From NCBI GenBank assembly GCA_963711705.1, contig CAVQFM010000017.1, positions 62,001-126,000 of the forward strand: a stretch of 64,000 nucleotides of DNA, in the 5' to 3' direction. The notes below the pieces were generated by a model. It did not search any database. It saw nothing but the letters and a program-made list of their open reading frames with translations, and had not been told where the DNA came from. This document shows positions 8,660 through 16,768 of the stretch, piece by piece (the first letter of the stretch is position 1; the number at the start of each line of letters is the position of its first letter). The position numbers and the translations under genes were made by a program. The stretch comes from RYN-230 sp963711705. Lineage in GTDB: Bacteria; Actinomycetota; Actinomycetes; Streptosporangiales; Streptosporangiaceae.

Positions 8660-9171
8660 CTGGCCGGGTCCGGCCCGTGGATGTCCCAGCCCGGGGCATT
8701 GGGCCGGACCGACACTGACTCCGGGCTGGCTTCGGTGCCGCACTCCCGGCAGATCCAGCCCAGGGACAGCTCGTGATCACCGTGCATGAGGGTGGCGGGC
8801 GGCTCATCCGACACCCAGCGGTCGCCCCAGGTGACCAGGGCGCGCAGGACCGGCGTGAGATCCCGCCCGGCCTGGGTCAGGTGGTACCCGGACCGTGGCG
8901 GGCTGCTCTGATAGGCGCGCTGCTCCACGATGCCCGCCTCGACCAGGCTGCGCAGCCGGGCGGCCAGCCGGTCCCGGGGCGCGCCGGTGTTGCGGGCGAT
9001 CTCATTGAACCGGTGATTGCCGAACGAAATCTCCCGGATCGCGAGCAGTGCCCATTTCTCGCCGATCAGGTCGAGCGCCCGGGCGATGGAGCATGGGCGG
9101 CCGGGCAGCGGCGCGGGCGGCCGCGGGCCCACCGCGCTGGGCGCGGATGGTGGGTTGCTGGGACTGGCCAC
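8656..9171 (-). CDS. HxlR family transcriptional regulator
   Basis: A 171-residue winged-helix repressor. The domain runs from about residue 25 to 125: RPCSIARALDLIGEKWALLAIREI with the conserved N-terminal Cys27 (the redox-sensing position in YodB/HypR), then RFNEIARNTGAPRDRLAARLRSLVEAGIV as the helix-turn-helix. The last 45 residues carry CRECG, a two-cysteine tail not needed for the fold. It is divergent from an MFS exporter, the usual HxlR target arrangement. The GTG at 9171 has CAACCT six bases upstream on its own strand. Upstream open frame to 10089 is antisense to the MFS gene. Confidence 0.88.
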   Translation of the reverse strand: MASPSNPPSAPSAVGPRPPAPLPGRPCSIARALDLIGEKWALLAIREISFGNHRFNEIARNTGAPRDRLAARLRSLVEAGIVEQRAYQSSPPRSGYHLTQAGRDLTPVLRALVTWGDRWVSDEPPATLMHGDHELSLGWICRECGTEASPESVSVRPNAPGWDIHGPDPAS

Positions 9172-9217
9172 CCGACAAGGTTGCCATATCAAACCTGGGC
9201 CCGCTACTCTCCTGCCT
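9172..9217. promoter_or_regulatory. divergent hxlR/MFS promoter and putative HxlR operator
   Basis: On the + strand a TTGCCA (-35, 9181-9186), an 18-base spacer and TACTCT (-10, 9205-9210) precede the MFS GTG by 7 bases. On the - strand CAACCT (9183-9178) precedes the HxlR GTG by 6 bases. GGTTGCCATATCAAACC (9179-9195), with GGTT/AACC arms, overlaps both, so a bound repressor would block both genes. ATCAAACC recurs at 9232-9239 inside the MFS gene. Confidence 0.6.
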
Positions 9218-10660
9218 GTGCCAGTTGGAAAATCAAACCAGCGGGAGCGGGGCCCAGGCACCGTGTTCGCCGTGGTGGTCGCGGCGATCTTCATGTCGAA
9301 CCTGGACCTGTTCATCGTCAACGTGGCCCTGCCCAGCATCGGCCGCGACTTCGGTGGCAGCTCCCTGGCCGGGCTGTCCTGGGTGCTGAACGCGTACGCG
9401 ATCGTGTTCGCCGCGCTGCTGGTGCCGGCCGGGCGGCTGGGGGACCGGACCGGCCAGCGGCGGGTGTTCCTGGCCGGGATCGCGGTGTTCACGCTGGCCT
9501 CGGCGGCGTGCGCGGCTGCGCCGGGCCTCGCCTTCCTGGTGGCGGCGCGGGCCGTGCAGGCCGCCGGGGCCGCCGCGCTGATCCCCACCTCGCTGGCCCT
9601 GCTGCTGGCGGTCACCCCGGTACAGCAGCGCGCCGGGCGGGTCCGGGCCTGGGCGGCCGTGGGTGGCGTGTCAGCCGCGCTGGGACCAGTGGCCGGCGGC
9701 CTGCTGGTCCAGGTGGACTGGCGCTGGGTCTTCCTGGTCAACCTGCCGGTCGGGCTGGCCGCGCTGGTGGCCGGGGCCCGGGTGCTGCCGCACCCGCCGG
9801 CCCGGGCCGCCGAGCCGCTGCCTGACCTGCTGGGTGCGGTGCTGCTGACCGCGGCGGTCGGCGGGCTGACCGGCGGGCTGGTGGAGGGCCCGTCCTGGGG
9901 GTGGTCGTCGGCTGGGGTGCTGGGCCTGCTGGCCGGCTCAGCCGCGGCGCTCGGCTGGTTCCTGTGGCGGTGCACACACCACGAACGGCCGCTGGTGGAA
10001 CTGCACCTGCTGCGCATCCCGGCGTTCCGCTCGGCCAGCGCGGCGGTCTTCGTGTTCGGTATCGGGTTCGCCGCCATGCTGCTGTCCAACGTGCTGTGGT
10101 GCCAGACGGTCTGGCACTATTCGGCGCTGCGCACCGGCCTGGCGATCGCGCCGGGCCCGGCCATGGTGCCGGCGCTGGCGGTCGGGGCCGGGCCGCTGTC
10201 CCGGCGGATCGGCCCGGCTCCGGTCGCGGCGGCCGGGAACCTGCTGTTCGCGGCCGGGCTGCTGTGGCGGGTGGTCACGGTCAGTGTGACCCCGAATTAC
10301 CTGCTCGACCTGCTGCCCAGCATGCTGCTGACCGGCATGGGGGTGGGGCTGACACTGCCCACGCTGATCAGCGCGAGCACCACGGCGCTGCCGGCCGCCC
10401 GGTTCGGCACCGGGTCGGCCCTGGTCAACATGGGGCGGCAGGTCGCCTCGGCGCTGGGGGTGGCGCTGTTCGTGACCATCCTGGGCACCCCGGCCACGTC
10501 GGCGGCCGCGGTGACCGCGTTCCGCCATGTCTGGCTGTGCACCGCCGCGGTCAGCACGGCGGCCGCGGTCACCGCGTCGTTCGTGCGCCGGCCTGCGGCC
10601 ACCCCGGCCGCGGGGGCCGGGGTGGCCACCGCGACGGCAGGTGCGGGTCCCGGTAAGTGA
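9218..10660 (+). CDS. MFS drug exporter, DHA2 (EmrB/QacA) family
   Basis: A 480-residue membrane protein with about 14 hydrophobic segments, the DHA2 layout. The first helix has the family pattern FMSNLDLFIVNVALPSI, and motif A in the loop between TM2 and TM3 reads GRLGDRTGQRRVF. Motif C-like Gly/Pro-rich TM5 follows (VGGVSAALGPVAGGLL). It should export a hydrophobic compound by proton antiport. The GTG at 9218 follows a good promoter by 7 bases and begins the natural N-terminus; the longer frame from 9017 runs antisense through hxlR. Probably repressed by the divergent HxlR protein. Confidence 0.9.
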   Translation: MPVGKSNQRERGPGTVFAVVVAAIFMSNLDLFIVNVALPSIGRDFGGSSLAGLSWVLNAYAIVFAALLVPAGRLGDRTGQRRVFLAGIAVFTLASAACAAAPGLAFLVAARAVQAAGAAALIPTSLALLLAVTPVQQRAGRVRAWAAVGGVSAALGPVAGGLLVQVDWRWVFLVNLPVGLAALVAGARVLPHPPARAAEPLPDLLGAVLLTAAVGGLTGGLVEGPSWGWSSAGVLGLLAGSAAALGWFLWRCTHHERPLVELHLLRIPAFRSASAAVFVFGIGFAAMLLSNVLWCQTVWHYSALRTGLAIAPGPAMVPALAVGAGPLSRRIGPAPVAAAGNLLFAAGLLWRVVTVSVTPNYLLDLLPSMLLTGMGVGLTLPTLISASTTALPAARFGTGSALVNMGRQVASALGVALFVTILGTPATSAAAVTAFRHVWLCTAAVSTAAAVTASFVRRPAATPAAGAGVATATAGAGPGK

Positions 10661-10707
10661 TCGCTGGGAGCGGTGCCCGTGCCGTTCTACTTCGCCGCCC
10701 GGTGCCT

Positions 10708-10748
10708 GTTAGCGGCGCGTTAAAGGTGCCCGCGGGGGTGTTAAGGCT
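10708..10748 (+). promoter_or_regulatory. phased GTTA repeats upstream of the KdpD-like kinase gene
   Basis: GTTAGCG (10708), GTTAAAG (10719) and GTTAAGG (10740) are spaced 11 and 21 bases, the one- and two-turn phasing used by OmpR-family regulators. They precede the kdpD-like/kdpE-like operon and may be an autoregulatory site. No -10 box in the region is convincing. Confidence 0.35.
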
Positions 10749-10760
10749 GTGTGAAGATCC

Positions 10761-12677
10761 GTGGCACTGGGCCGGATCGGCGGTCAACTGAACAGGATGA
10801 ACCGCAGCAGAGCACGCACCGGTCTGCCGGCGTATTTCGCGCTGCCCGCCGGTTTCGCCGCATTGCTGGTGGTCGGGGCGGTCGCGGCCGGCCTGCACGG
10901 CGGGCTGCCTGCTACCGGGGTGCTGATCCTGGCCGCCGCCGTGGTCGTGGTCATCTCGGCCGCCGCTGAGCTGCTGGCCGCCCCGGTGATCGGCCTGATC
11001 GGCTGGCTGACCGTGGCCGGCTTCTCCGGCCCGCCGTACGCTCAGCTCCGGATGACCGGCCCGGTGGCCGCCCGGGCCGCGGTGGCGATGGCCTGCTGCG
11101 CGCTGGTGGGTGCCGCGGCTGGCCTGGTGGTGCGCGATCTCGTTCCGTCGTTCAGACTATGGGTTGTGAACATGCGCGGTGAGCAGCCGCCTGCCGGGGC
11201 CGGCCGGCGGCTGGCCCGGACCGCCCGGGCGACGGTGGCCGGGGCGGCGCCCTGGCCCGCCGGGCCGATCCGGGCGGGAATGGGCCTGCGCGGCCGGCGG
11301 CAGGCCGCCGGGGTGCTGCTGATCGCCGGGCTGCCGCTGATCACGGTCGCGCTGGCCGCTGCGCGCGGGCACCTGGACCTGTCCGACGACCTGCTCATCT
11401 ACCTGGTGGCCGTGGTCGCGGTCGCCATCGTCGGCGGCTTCTGGCCCGCGGTGCTGGCCGCGATCACCGCCAGCCTGCTGCTCAACTGGTACTTCACCAA
11501 ACCGCTGCACACCCTGACCATCGCCGAGCCGCGCAACATGCTGGCGCTGCTGCTGTTCGTCACGGTGGCGGTGACCGTCAGCAGCGTGGTGCACCTGGCC
11601 GCCCGCCGTCAGGTGGAGGCGGCGCTCAGCGCGGACGAGGCCGCCTCGCTGCTCGGGCTGGCCCAGACGGTGCTCGGTGGCGCCGACACGCCGACCGCGG
11701 TGCTTGATCACCTGACCAGCTCCTGGGGTGGCCGCGCCGAGCTGGCCGAGCTGGTCCGCGATCAGTGGGTGAGCGTCGCGGTCAGCGGGTCCGCTGCCGC
11801 GGACGCCGTGCCCACCCAGGTCACGGTCAGCGAGACGGTCGCGCTGATCGTGGCCGGCCAGTCCCGGCCGGTGACCGCCCGCCTGCTGGACGGGTTCGCG
11901 GCCCAGGCCGGCGCGGCCCTGGACCGGGACCGGCTGCGTACCCAGGCCGCCCAGGCGGAGGCGCTCGCCGAGGGCAACCGGATGCGCACCGCGCTGCTCG
12001 CCGCGGTCAGCCACGACCTGCGCACCCCGCTCGCGTCGATCAAGGCCAGCGTCAGCACGCTGCGGCAGACCGATGTGGAGTGGACCCCGGCGGACGAGGC
12101 GGCCCTGCTCGCCACGATCGAGGACGGCGCGGACCGGCTGGACGCGCTTATCGGGAACCTGCTCGACATGAGCCGGCTGGCGACCGGATCGCTGCAGCCG
12201 TTCCTGCGGCCCACCTCCGTCGAGGAGGTCGCGCCGGCCGCGCTGCTCGGGCTGGCCCCGGCCAGCAGCGTGCGGATGGCGGTGCCCGACGATCTGCCGC
12301 TGGTGCGCACCGACCCGGTGCTGCTGGAACGGGTGCTGGCCAACCTGTTCGCCAACGCACTGGCGCACTCGCCGGACGGCCGCCCGCCTGTGCTGCGGGC
12401 CCGGCCGGACTCGGGCAGCGTGCTGCTCGAGGTGTGCGATCACGGCCCGGGCGTCCCAGACGGCTTCAAGCAGCGCATGTTCGAGCCGTTCGAGCGGCTC
12501 GGCGACCGCCCGTCCGGCACCGGGGTCGGCCTGGGCCTGGCCGTGGCCAAGGGATTCCTGGAGGCCATGGGCGGCTCGGTGGTGGCCGTGGACACCCCGG
12601 GTGGCGGGCTGACCGTGCAGGTCACCCTGCCGGTGGCGGCCACACCGGCCGCGTCGGCCGCGGCCGCCGAGCAGTGA
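10761..12677 (+). CDS. KdpD-like membrane sensor histidine kinase (DUF4118), lacking the KdpD N-terminal domain
   Basis: A 638-residue kinase if it starts at GTG 10761, 626 if at ATG 10797; I cannot decide between them. Two hydrophobic blocks are present: three segments within the first 120 residues, then the four-helix DUF4118 block (LLIYLVAVVAVAIVGGFW...LLNWYFTKPLHTLTI) typical of KdpD. A linker or GAF-like region follows, then HisKA with SHDLRTPLASIKAS (phospho-His about residue 418) and HATPase with NLFANALAHS, GPGVPDGF and GVGLGLAVAKGF. The cytosolic KdpD/Usp-like N-terminal domain is absent. It is followed 37 bases later by a KdpE-like regulator. Confidence 0.88.
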   Translation: MALGRIGGQLNRMNRSRARTGLPAYFALPAGFAALLVVGAVAAGLHGGLPATGVLILAAAVVVVISAAAELLAAPVIGLIGWLTVAGFSGPPYAQLRMTGPVAARAAVAMACCALVGAAAGLVVRDLVPSFRLWVVNMRGEQPPAGAGRRLARTARATVAGAAPWPAGPIRAGMGLRGRRQAAGVLLIAGLPLITVALAAARGHLDLSDDLLIYLVAVVAVAIVGGFWPAVLAAITASLLLNWYFTKPLHTLTIAEPRNMLALLLFVTVAVTVSSVVHLAARRQVEAALSADEAASLLGLAQTVLGGADTPTAVLDHLTSSWGGRAELAELVRDQWVSVAVSGSAAADAVPTQVTVSETVALIVAGQSRPVTARLLDGFAAQAGAALDRDRLRTQAAQAEALAEGNRMRTALLAAVSHDLRTPLASIKASVSTLRQTDVEWTPADEAALLATIEDGADRLDALIGNLLDMSRLATGSLQPFLRPTSVEEVAPAALLGLAPASSVRMAVPDDLPLVRTDPVLLERVLANLFANALAHSPDGRPPVLRARPDSGSVLLEVCDHGPGVPDGFKQRMFEPFERLGDRPSGTGVGLGLAVAKGFLEAMGGSVVAVDTPGGGLTVQVTLPVAATPAASAAAAEQ

Positions 12678-12714
12678 CCCGGGCGGCCGTCATGCCCGCA
12701 GGGACCGGCTCGCG

Positions 12715-13389
12715 GTGACCAGGGTCCTGGTGATCGACGACGAGGAGCCGATCTTGCGCGCGCTGCGGATCAACCTGACCGCGCGCAAATACCAGGTGAG
12801 CACCGCGGCCGACGGGACGTCGGGGCTGGCCGCCATGGCCCGGGACCGGCCGGACGTGCTCATCCTGGACCTCGGCCTGCCCGATATGGACGGCACCGAG
12901 GTGATCAAGGGGGTGCGCGGCTGGACTTCCACCCCCATCATCGTGCTGTCCGCCTGGGGCCAGGAGAGCCAGAAGGTGGCCGCGCTGGACGCGGGCGCGG
13001 ATGACTACGTGACCAAGCCGTTCGGCATGAACGAACTGCTGGCCAGGCTGCGCGCGGCGGTCCGCCGCGCGTCGCCCGCACCTGACGAGCCGGTCCTGGC
13101 CACGGCCGACTTCACCGTGGACCTGGCCGCGAAACGGGTCACCCGGGACGGCGGCGACGTGCGGCTGACGCCGACCGAGTGGCAGCTGCTGGAGATCCTG
13201 GCCCGGCACGAGGGGCGGCTGGTCACCCAGCGCCAGCTGCTGCGCGAGGTGTGGGGCCCGCAGTACCAGACCGAGGCCAACTACCTGCGGGTCCACCTCG
13301 CGCATCTGCGCCGCAAGCTGGAGCCCGACCCTTCCCACCCCCGCTACCTGCTCACCGAACCCGGCATGGGCTACAGATTCCAGTGCTAG
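12715..13389 (+). CDS. KdpE-like response regulator (OmpR family)
   Basis: A 224-residue regulator. The receiver has DDEEP acidic pocket residues, phospho-acceptor Asp in LILDLGLPDMDG (about residue 54), Thr/Ser switch in IIVLSAW and Lys in YVTKPFG. The C-terminal winged helix includes LTPTEWQLLEILARHEGRLVTQRQLLREVWGP and YLRVHLAHLRRKLE, the KdpE wording. It presumably receives phosphate from the kinase encoded upstream. A GCAGGGA sequence precedes the GTG start. The K+ importer gene lies convergently five bases after its stop, so a role in potassium control is likely but inferred. Confidence 0.9.
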   Translation: MTRVLVIDDEEPILRALRINLTARKYQVSTAADGTSGLAAMARDRPDVLILDLGLPDMDGTEVIKGVRGWTSTPIIVLSAWGQESQKVAALDAGADDYVTKPFGMNELLARLRAAVRRASPAPDEPVLATADFTVDLAAKRVTRDGGDVRLTPTEWQLLEILARHEGRLVTQRQLLREVWGPQYQTEANYLRVHLAHLRRKLEPDPSHPRYLLTEPGMGYRFQC

Positions 13390-13394
13390 CCCGG

Positions 13395-15767
13395 TTATTC
13401 GGGGCCGGGGCGGAGTTCGTAGCTGGGGTTGTAGATCGTGCGCTCGTCCTTGATCCGGGCCAGCCGGCCGTGCACCTCGATGCGGCGGCCGGGCCGGATA
13501 CCCGGGATGTCCCGGCGGCCCAGCCAGACCAGGGTCACGCTGCCGGTCCCGTCCCACAGGTCGGCCTCCATGGCCAGGCTGGCGCCCCGCGGCCGCAGCG
13601 TGACCGTGCGCAGGGTGCCGGCCACGTCCACGAACTCATGCTCGATGGTTTCCGCGATCGGCGTGGCGCCCACCTCCCGGCACTCGGCCTGCAGGTCGGC
13701 CGCGTGCAGTTCCTCGGTGCCCGCGGTCAGCCGGTGCGCGGCCTGGCCCGCCTCGGCGGGCGGGCCGGCGGGCGGGCCCGGGGCCCGGCCGTCCCCGTCC
13801 GGCGCGGCGGTGCCCACCTGGCCGTTCGCCCCGGGCGGGGCCGGGTGCTGCTGGGTGGCGGACCGCAGCTGGTAGGGCACGCTGGCCACGACCACGCCGG
13901 GCTGCATCAGCAGCCGGGTCTTCAGCCGCAGCGCGCTCTGGTTGTGCAGCAGCTGCTCCCACCAGTGGCCCACTACGTACTCGGGGACGTAGACGGTCAC
14001 GATGTCGCGCGGGCTTTCCCGGCGCAGCCGCTTCACGTAGTACACGATCGGCCGGGTGATCTCCCGGTACGGCGAGGCGACCACGGTCAGCGGGATCGGG
14101 ATGCCAGCCCGTTCCCAGTCCTCTTTGAGCCGCAGCGTCTCCGTCTCGTCCACGTCCACCGTCACCGCTTCCAGGTAGCTGGGGTGGGTGGCCTTGGCGT
14201 AAGCCAGCGCCCGCAGCGTCGGCAGGTGCAGCTTGGACACGAGCACGATCGACCGGTTGCGGGCGGGCATGGTGAGCTTGAGATCGTCCGGCGGGGTCAG
14301 CTCGATCGCCACGTGCTCGTAGTGCCGGTGGATGCCGCGCATGGTCAGCCAGATGACCGGCATGGCCACCACCACGATCCAGGCGCCGCTGGCGAATTTG
14401 CTGATCAGCACGATGACCAGGACGACCGCGGTGACGCAGGCGCCGATCGTGTTGATCGTCCGGGACCGGATCATGCGCCGCCGGACCACCCGGTCGGTGG
14501 TGGTGCGCAGCAGCCGGTTCCAGTGCCGGATCATGCCGGTCTGGCTGCACACGAACGAGACGAACACACCGATGATGTAGAGCTGGATCAGCCGGGTCGG
14601 GGAGGCCTGGAAGACCACGATGAGCAGGATGGCGAACCCGGACAGCAGCAGGATCCCGTTGCTGAACGCCAGCCGGTCACCCCGGGTGTGCATCTGGCGG
14701 GGCAGGTACCCGTCCCGGGACAGGATCGAGGCGAGCACCGGGAAGCCGTTGAACGCGGTGTTCGCGGCCAGCACCAGGATGAGCGCGGTGACAAACTGCA
14801 GGACGTAGAACAGCGGCGAGGAGTCGCCGAACACCGCCCGCCCGACCTGGGCGATCACGGTGCGCTGGGTGGTGCCGGGGGGCATCCCGGTCAGGTCCTG
14901 CGGGGGCGCGTAGTGCACGTGGCTGATCAGCGCGAGCGCGGTGACCCCGGCGAACATGGACACCGCGATCGCGCCGAGCAGGGCCAGCGTGGTGGCCGCG
15001 TTCTTGCTCTTGGGCTTGCGGAACGCGGGTACCCCGTTGCTGATCGCCTCCACGCCGGTGAGCGCGGTGCACCCGGAGGAGAACGCGCGCAGCAGCAGGA
15101 AGATCAGCGCCACGCCGGTGAACTCGCGGGCGGTCTTGACCCCGTAGTGCGCGCTGTCCGACTCGAGGTGGTGGCCCAGCCCGGCCCGGGTGAACCCCCA
15201 GATGATGAGGAGCGCGACCACGCCGATGAAGCAGTAGGTGGGGATGGCGAACGCGGTGCCCGACTCGCGCACGCCGCGCAGGTTCATCACCGCGATCACG
15301 GCCACCACGAGCACGGCGATAAGCGTGACGTGCGAATCCAGCACCGGGAAGGCGGAGGCCAGGTTGGCCACGCCGGCCGACACGGACACCGCCACGGTCA
15401 GCGTGTAGTCCACCATCAGCGCGCTGGCCACGGTCATGCCCACCTTGGGGCCCAGGTTGGTGCTGGCCACCTCGTAGTCGCCGCCGCCGGACGGGTAGGC
15501 GTGCACGTTCTGCCGGTAGGACGCGACCACGACCAGCATCAGCACGCCCACCGCCAGCGCGATGTACGGGGTGTAGTGGAAGAAGGCGAGCCCGCCGACC
15601 GACAAGACGATCAGGATCTCCTCGGTCGCGTAGGCGACCGAGGACAGCGCGTCGCTGGCGAACACCGGGAGCGCGATCCGCTTGGGGAGCAGCGTGTGCC
15701 CCAGCCGGTCGCTGCGCATTGGGCGCCCCAGCAACAGGCGCTTTACCACCCCGAACACCATGGCCAC
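13395..15767 (-). CDS. KimA-type K+ importer (APC superfamily) fused to a C-terminal OB-fold domain
   Basis: A 790-residue protein. Residues 1 to about 480 form a 12-helix APC/KUP-type transporter matching KimA of Bacillus: an N-terminal LLLGRPMRS, FASDALSSVAYATEEILIVL, then SYRQNVHAYPSGGGDYEVA and DYTLTVAVSVSAGVANLASAF. A Usp-like cytosolic domain runs to about 630. A Pro/Gly/Ala linker of about 50 residues follows, then residues 683-790 form an OB-fold (DVAGTLRTVTLRPRG, VTLVWLGRRDIPGIRPGRR) that I recall as a separate small protein near K+ uptake genes in Streptomyces. TACCAT lies six bases before the GTG start, so the gene has its own leaderless promoter. Five bases separate it from the convergent KdpE-like gene. 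Confidence 0.85.
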   Translation of the reverse strand: MAMVFGVVKRLLLGRPMRSDRLGHTLLPKRIALPVFASDALSSVAYATEEILIVLSVGGLAFFHYTPYIALAVGVLMLVVVASYRQNVHAYPSGGGDYEVASTNLGPKVGMTVASALMVDYTLTVAVSVSAGVANLASAFPVLDSHVTLIAVLVVAVIAVMNLRGVRESGTAFAIPTYCFIGVVALLIIWGFTRAGLGHHLESDSAHYGVKTAREFTGVALIFLLLRAFSSGCTALTGVEAISNGVPAFRKPKSKNAATTLALLGAIAVSMFAGVTALALISHVHYAPPQDLTGMPPGTTQRTVIAQVGRAVFGDSSPLFYVLQFVTALILVLAANTAFNGFPVLASILSRDGYLPRQMHTRGDRLAFSNGILLLSGFAILLIVVFQASPTRLIQLYIIGVFVSFVCSQTGMIRHWNRLLRTTTDRVVRRRMIRSRTINTIGACVTAVVLVIVLISKFASGAWIVVVAMPVIWLTMRGIHRHYEHVAIELTPPDDLKLTMPARNRSIVLVSKLHLPTLRALAYAKATHPSYLEAVTVDVDETETLRLKEDWERAGIPIPLTVVASPYREITRPIVYYVKRLRRESPRDIVTVYVPEYVVGHWWEQLLHNQSALRLKTRLLMQPGVVVASVPYQLRSATQQHPAPPGANGQVGTAAPDGDGRAPGPPAGPPAEAGQAAHRLTAGTEELHAADLQAECREVGATPIAETIEHEFVDVAGTLRTVTLRPRGASLAMEADLWDGTGSVTLVWLGRRDIPGIRPGRRIEVHGRLARIKDERTIYNPSYELRPGPE

Positions 15768-15827
15768 GGCCGAATGGTAAGCCGGCCCGGGGTAGTGCGC
15801 TAGCCGTCAGCGGCCCGCCGGCCCAGC

Positions 15828-16595
15828 TCAGCCGTTGCTCAGCGTGACGTTGTGGCCGGTGATGTGGATCAGGATGCCCTGCGAAGTCATGGTGATGCTG
15901 GCCAGCTTGAGGCCCACCGGCACGCCCGGGATGGTGATCGTCATGTTGTTCAGCCCGCCCAGCGCGTCCAGCGGGATCCCGCCGGCATTGACGATCGCGA
16001 TGTTGAGCTTGTTGTCACCCACCTTGGTGACCCGGGCCACCCCGCTGGCGGAGATGATGTCCAGATCGACGGTGACCTTGGCCTCGGTGTTGCTCAGCGC
16101 GGAGATCTTCAGGCCGGGCACGCCTGCGGCTTTGGCCAGGCTGGCGAAGGTGATCAGCCCGGTGCCGTTCAGGCTGCCGATGTGCGCGCCACTGAAGCCG
16201 TTGATGAGCTTCATATGGTGCATGGTGGCCTGGAGGTTCTTGATCTCAACCGGGCCGGCCTTCTCCGACGGGGCGCTCAGCCGTACTTCGTTGAACTCGC
16301 GGGCGGCCAGCTGGGTGAGGAACGGGAAGCCCTGGATGTCGACCGACGGCTTGTTGCTGAGCTGGCCCTGGCTCTGCACTTGGCTGGCGAATTTGTTGTC
16401 CGCGATCCTGACCGCGACCCGGTCGGCGATGACGAACAGGGCGGCCAGCACCACCAGGGTCACGATGGTGATGATCAGCGCACGTCGGCCGCGGGACCGG
16501 CGCGGCCGGCCGCCCGGGCCGACGTCATACCCGCTGTACGGCCCGCCGTTGTCGCCAGGCTGGATTGGCAGGCGTTGCGTCGGGTAGTCGCTCAC
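15828..16595 (-). CDS. LmeA-like (DUF2993) phospholipid-binding protein
   Basis: A 255-residue envelope protein. A cytoplasmic basic tail (RPRRSRGRR) precedes one membrane helix at about residues 40-60, then an extracytoplasmic DUF2993 domain: VDIQGFPFLTQLAAREFNEVRLS is the family's best block. In mycobacteria the family member LmeA is a periplasmic lipid-binding protein needed for lipomannan elongation; here the exact cargo is unknown. The gene lies 60 bases upstream of the KimA-OB gene on the same strand and may read through into it. Confidence 0.85.
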   Translation of the reverse strand: MSDYPTQRLPIQPGDNGGPYSGYDVGPGGRPRRSRGRRALIITIVTLVVLAALFVIADRVAVRIADNKFASQVQSQGQLSNKPSVDIQGFPFLTQLAAREFNEVRLSAPSEKAGPVEIKNLQATMHHMKLINGFSGAHIGSLNGTGLITFASLAKAAGVPGLKISALSNTEAKVTVDLDIISASGVARVTKVGDNKLNIAIVNAGGIPLDALGGLNNMTITIPGVPVGLKLASITMTSQGILIHITGHNVTLSNG

Positions 16596-16768
16596 AGTGG
16601 CCGCCAGATGGTCGGGGCCCCGGCCAGGCGCCGGGCAGCTTTCGGAAATGTTATGACATGCCGGGCCGGGCGGGACTGCGCAACCGGGCCTGCCGATCCC
16701 CCGCCGCGGCTGGCCAACCGGATATCCATCCTAGTGAGCCAGGGCAGGCAGGACCATATTCAGGCGGC

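Noticed and set aside
13179..15803. An 874-residue open frame on the + strand
   Set aside because: It is antisense to the KimA-OB gene; its His/Gly/Arg-rich composition is the usual mirror of high-GC coding sequence and no domain is visible.
15768..15827. A c-di-AMP (ydaO) riboswitch upstream of the KimA-type gene, as in Bacillus
   Set aside because: Only 60 bases separate it from the neighbouring gene and the promoter appears leaderless, leaving no room for the aptamer.
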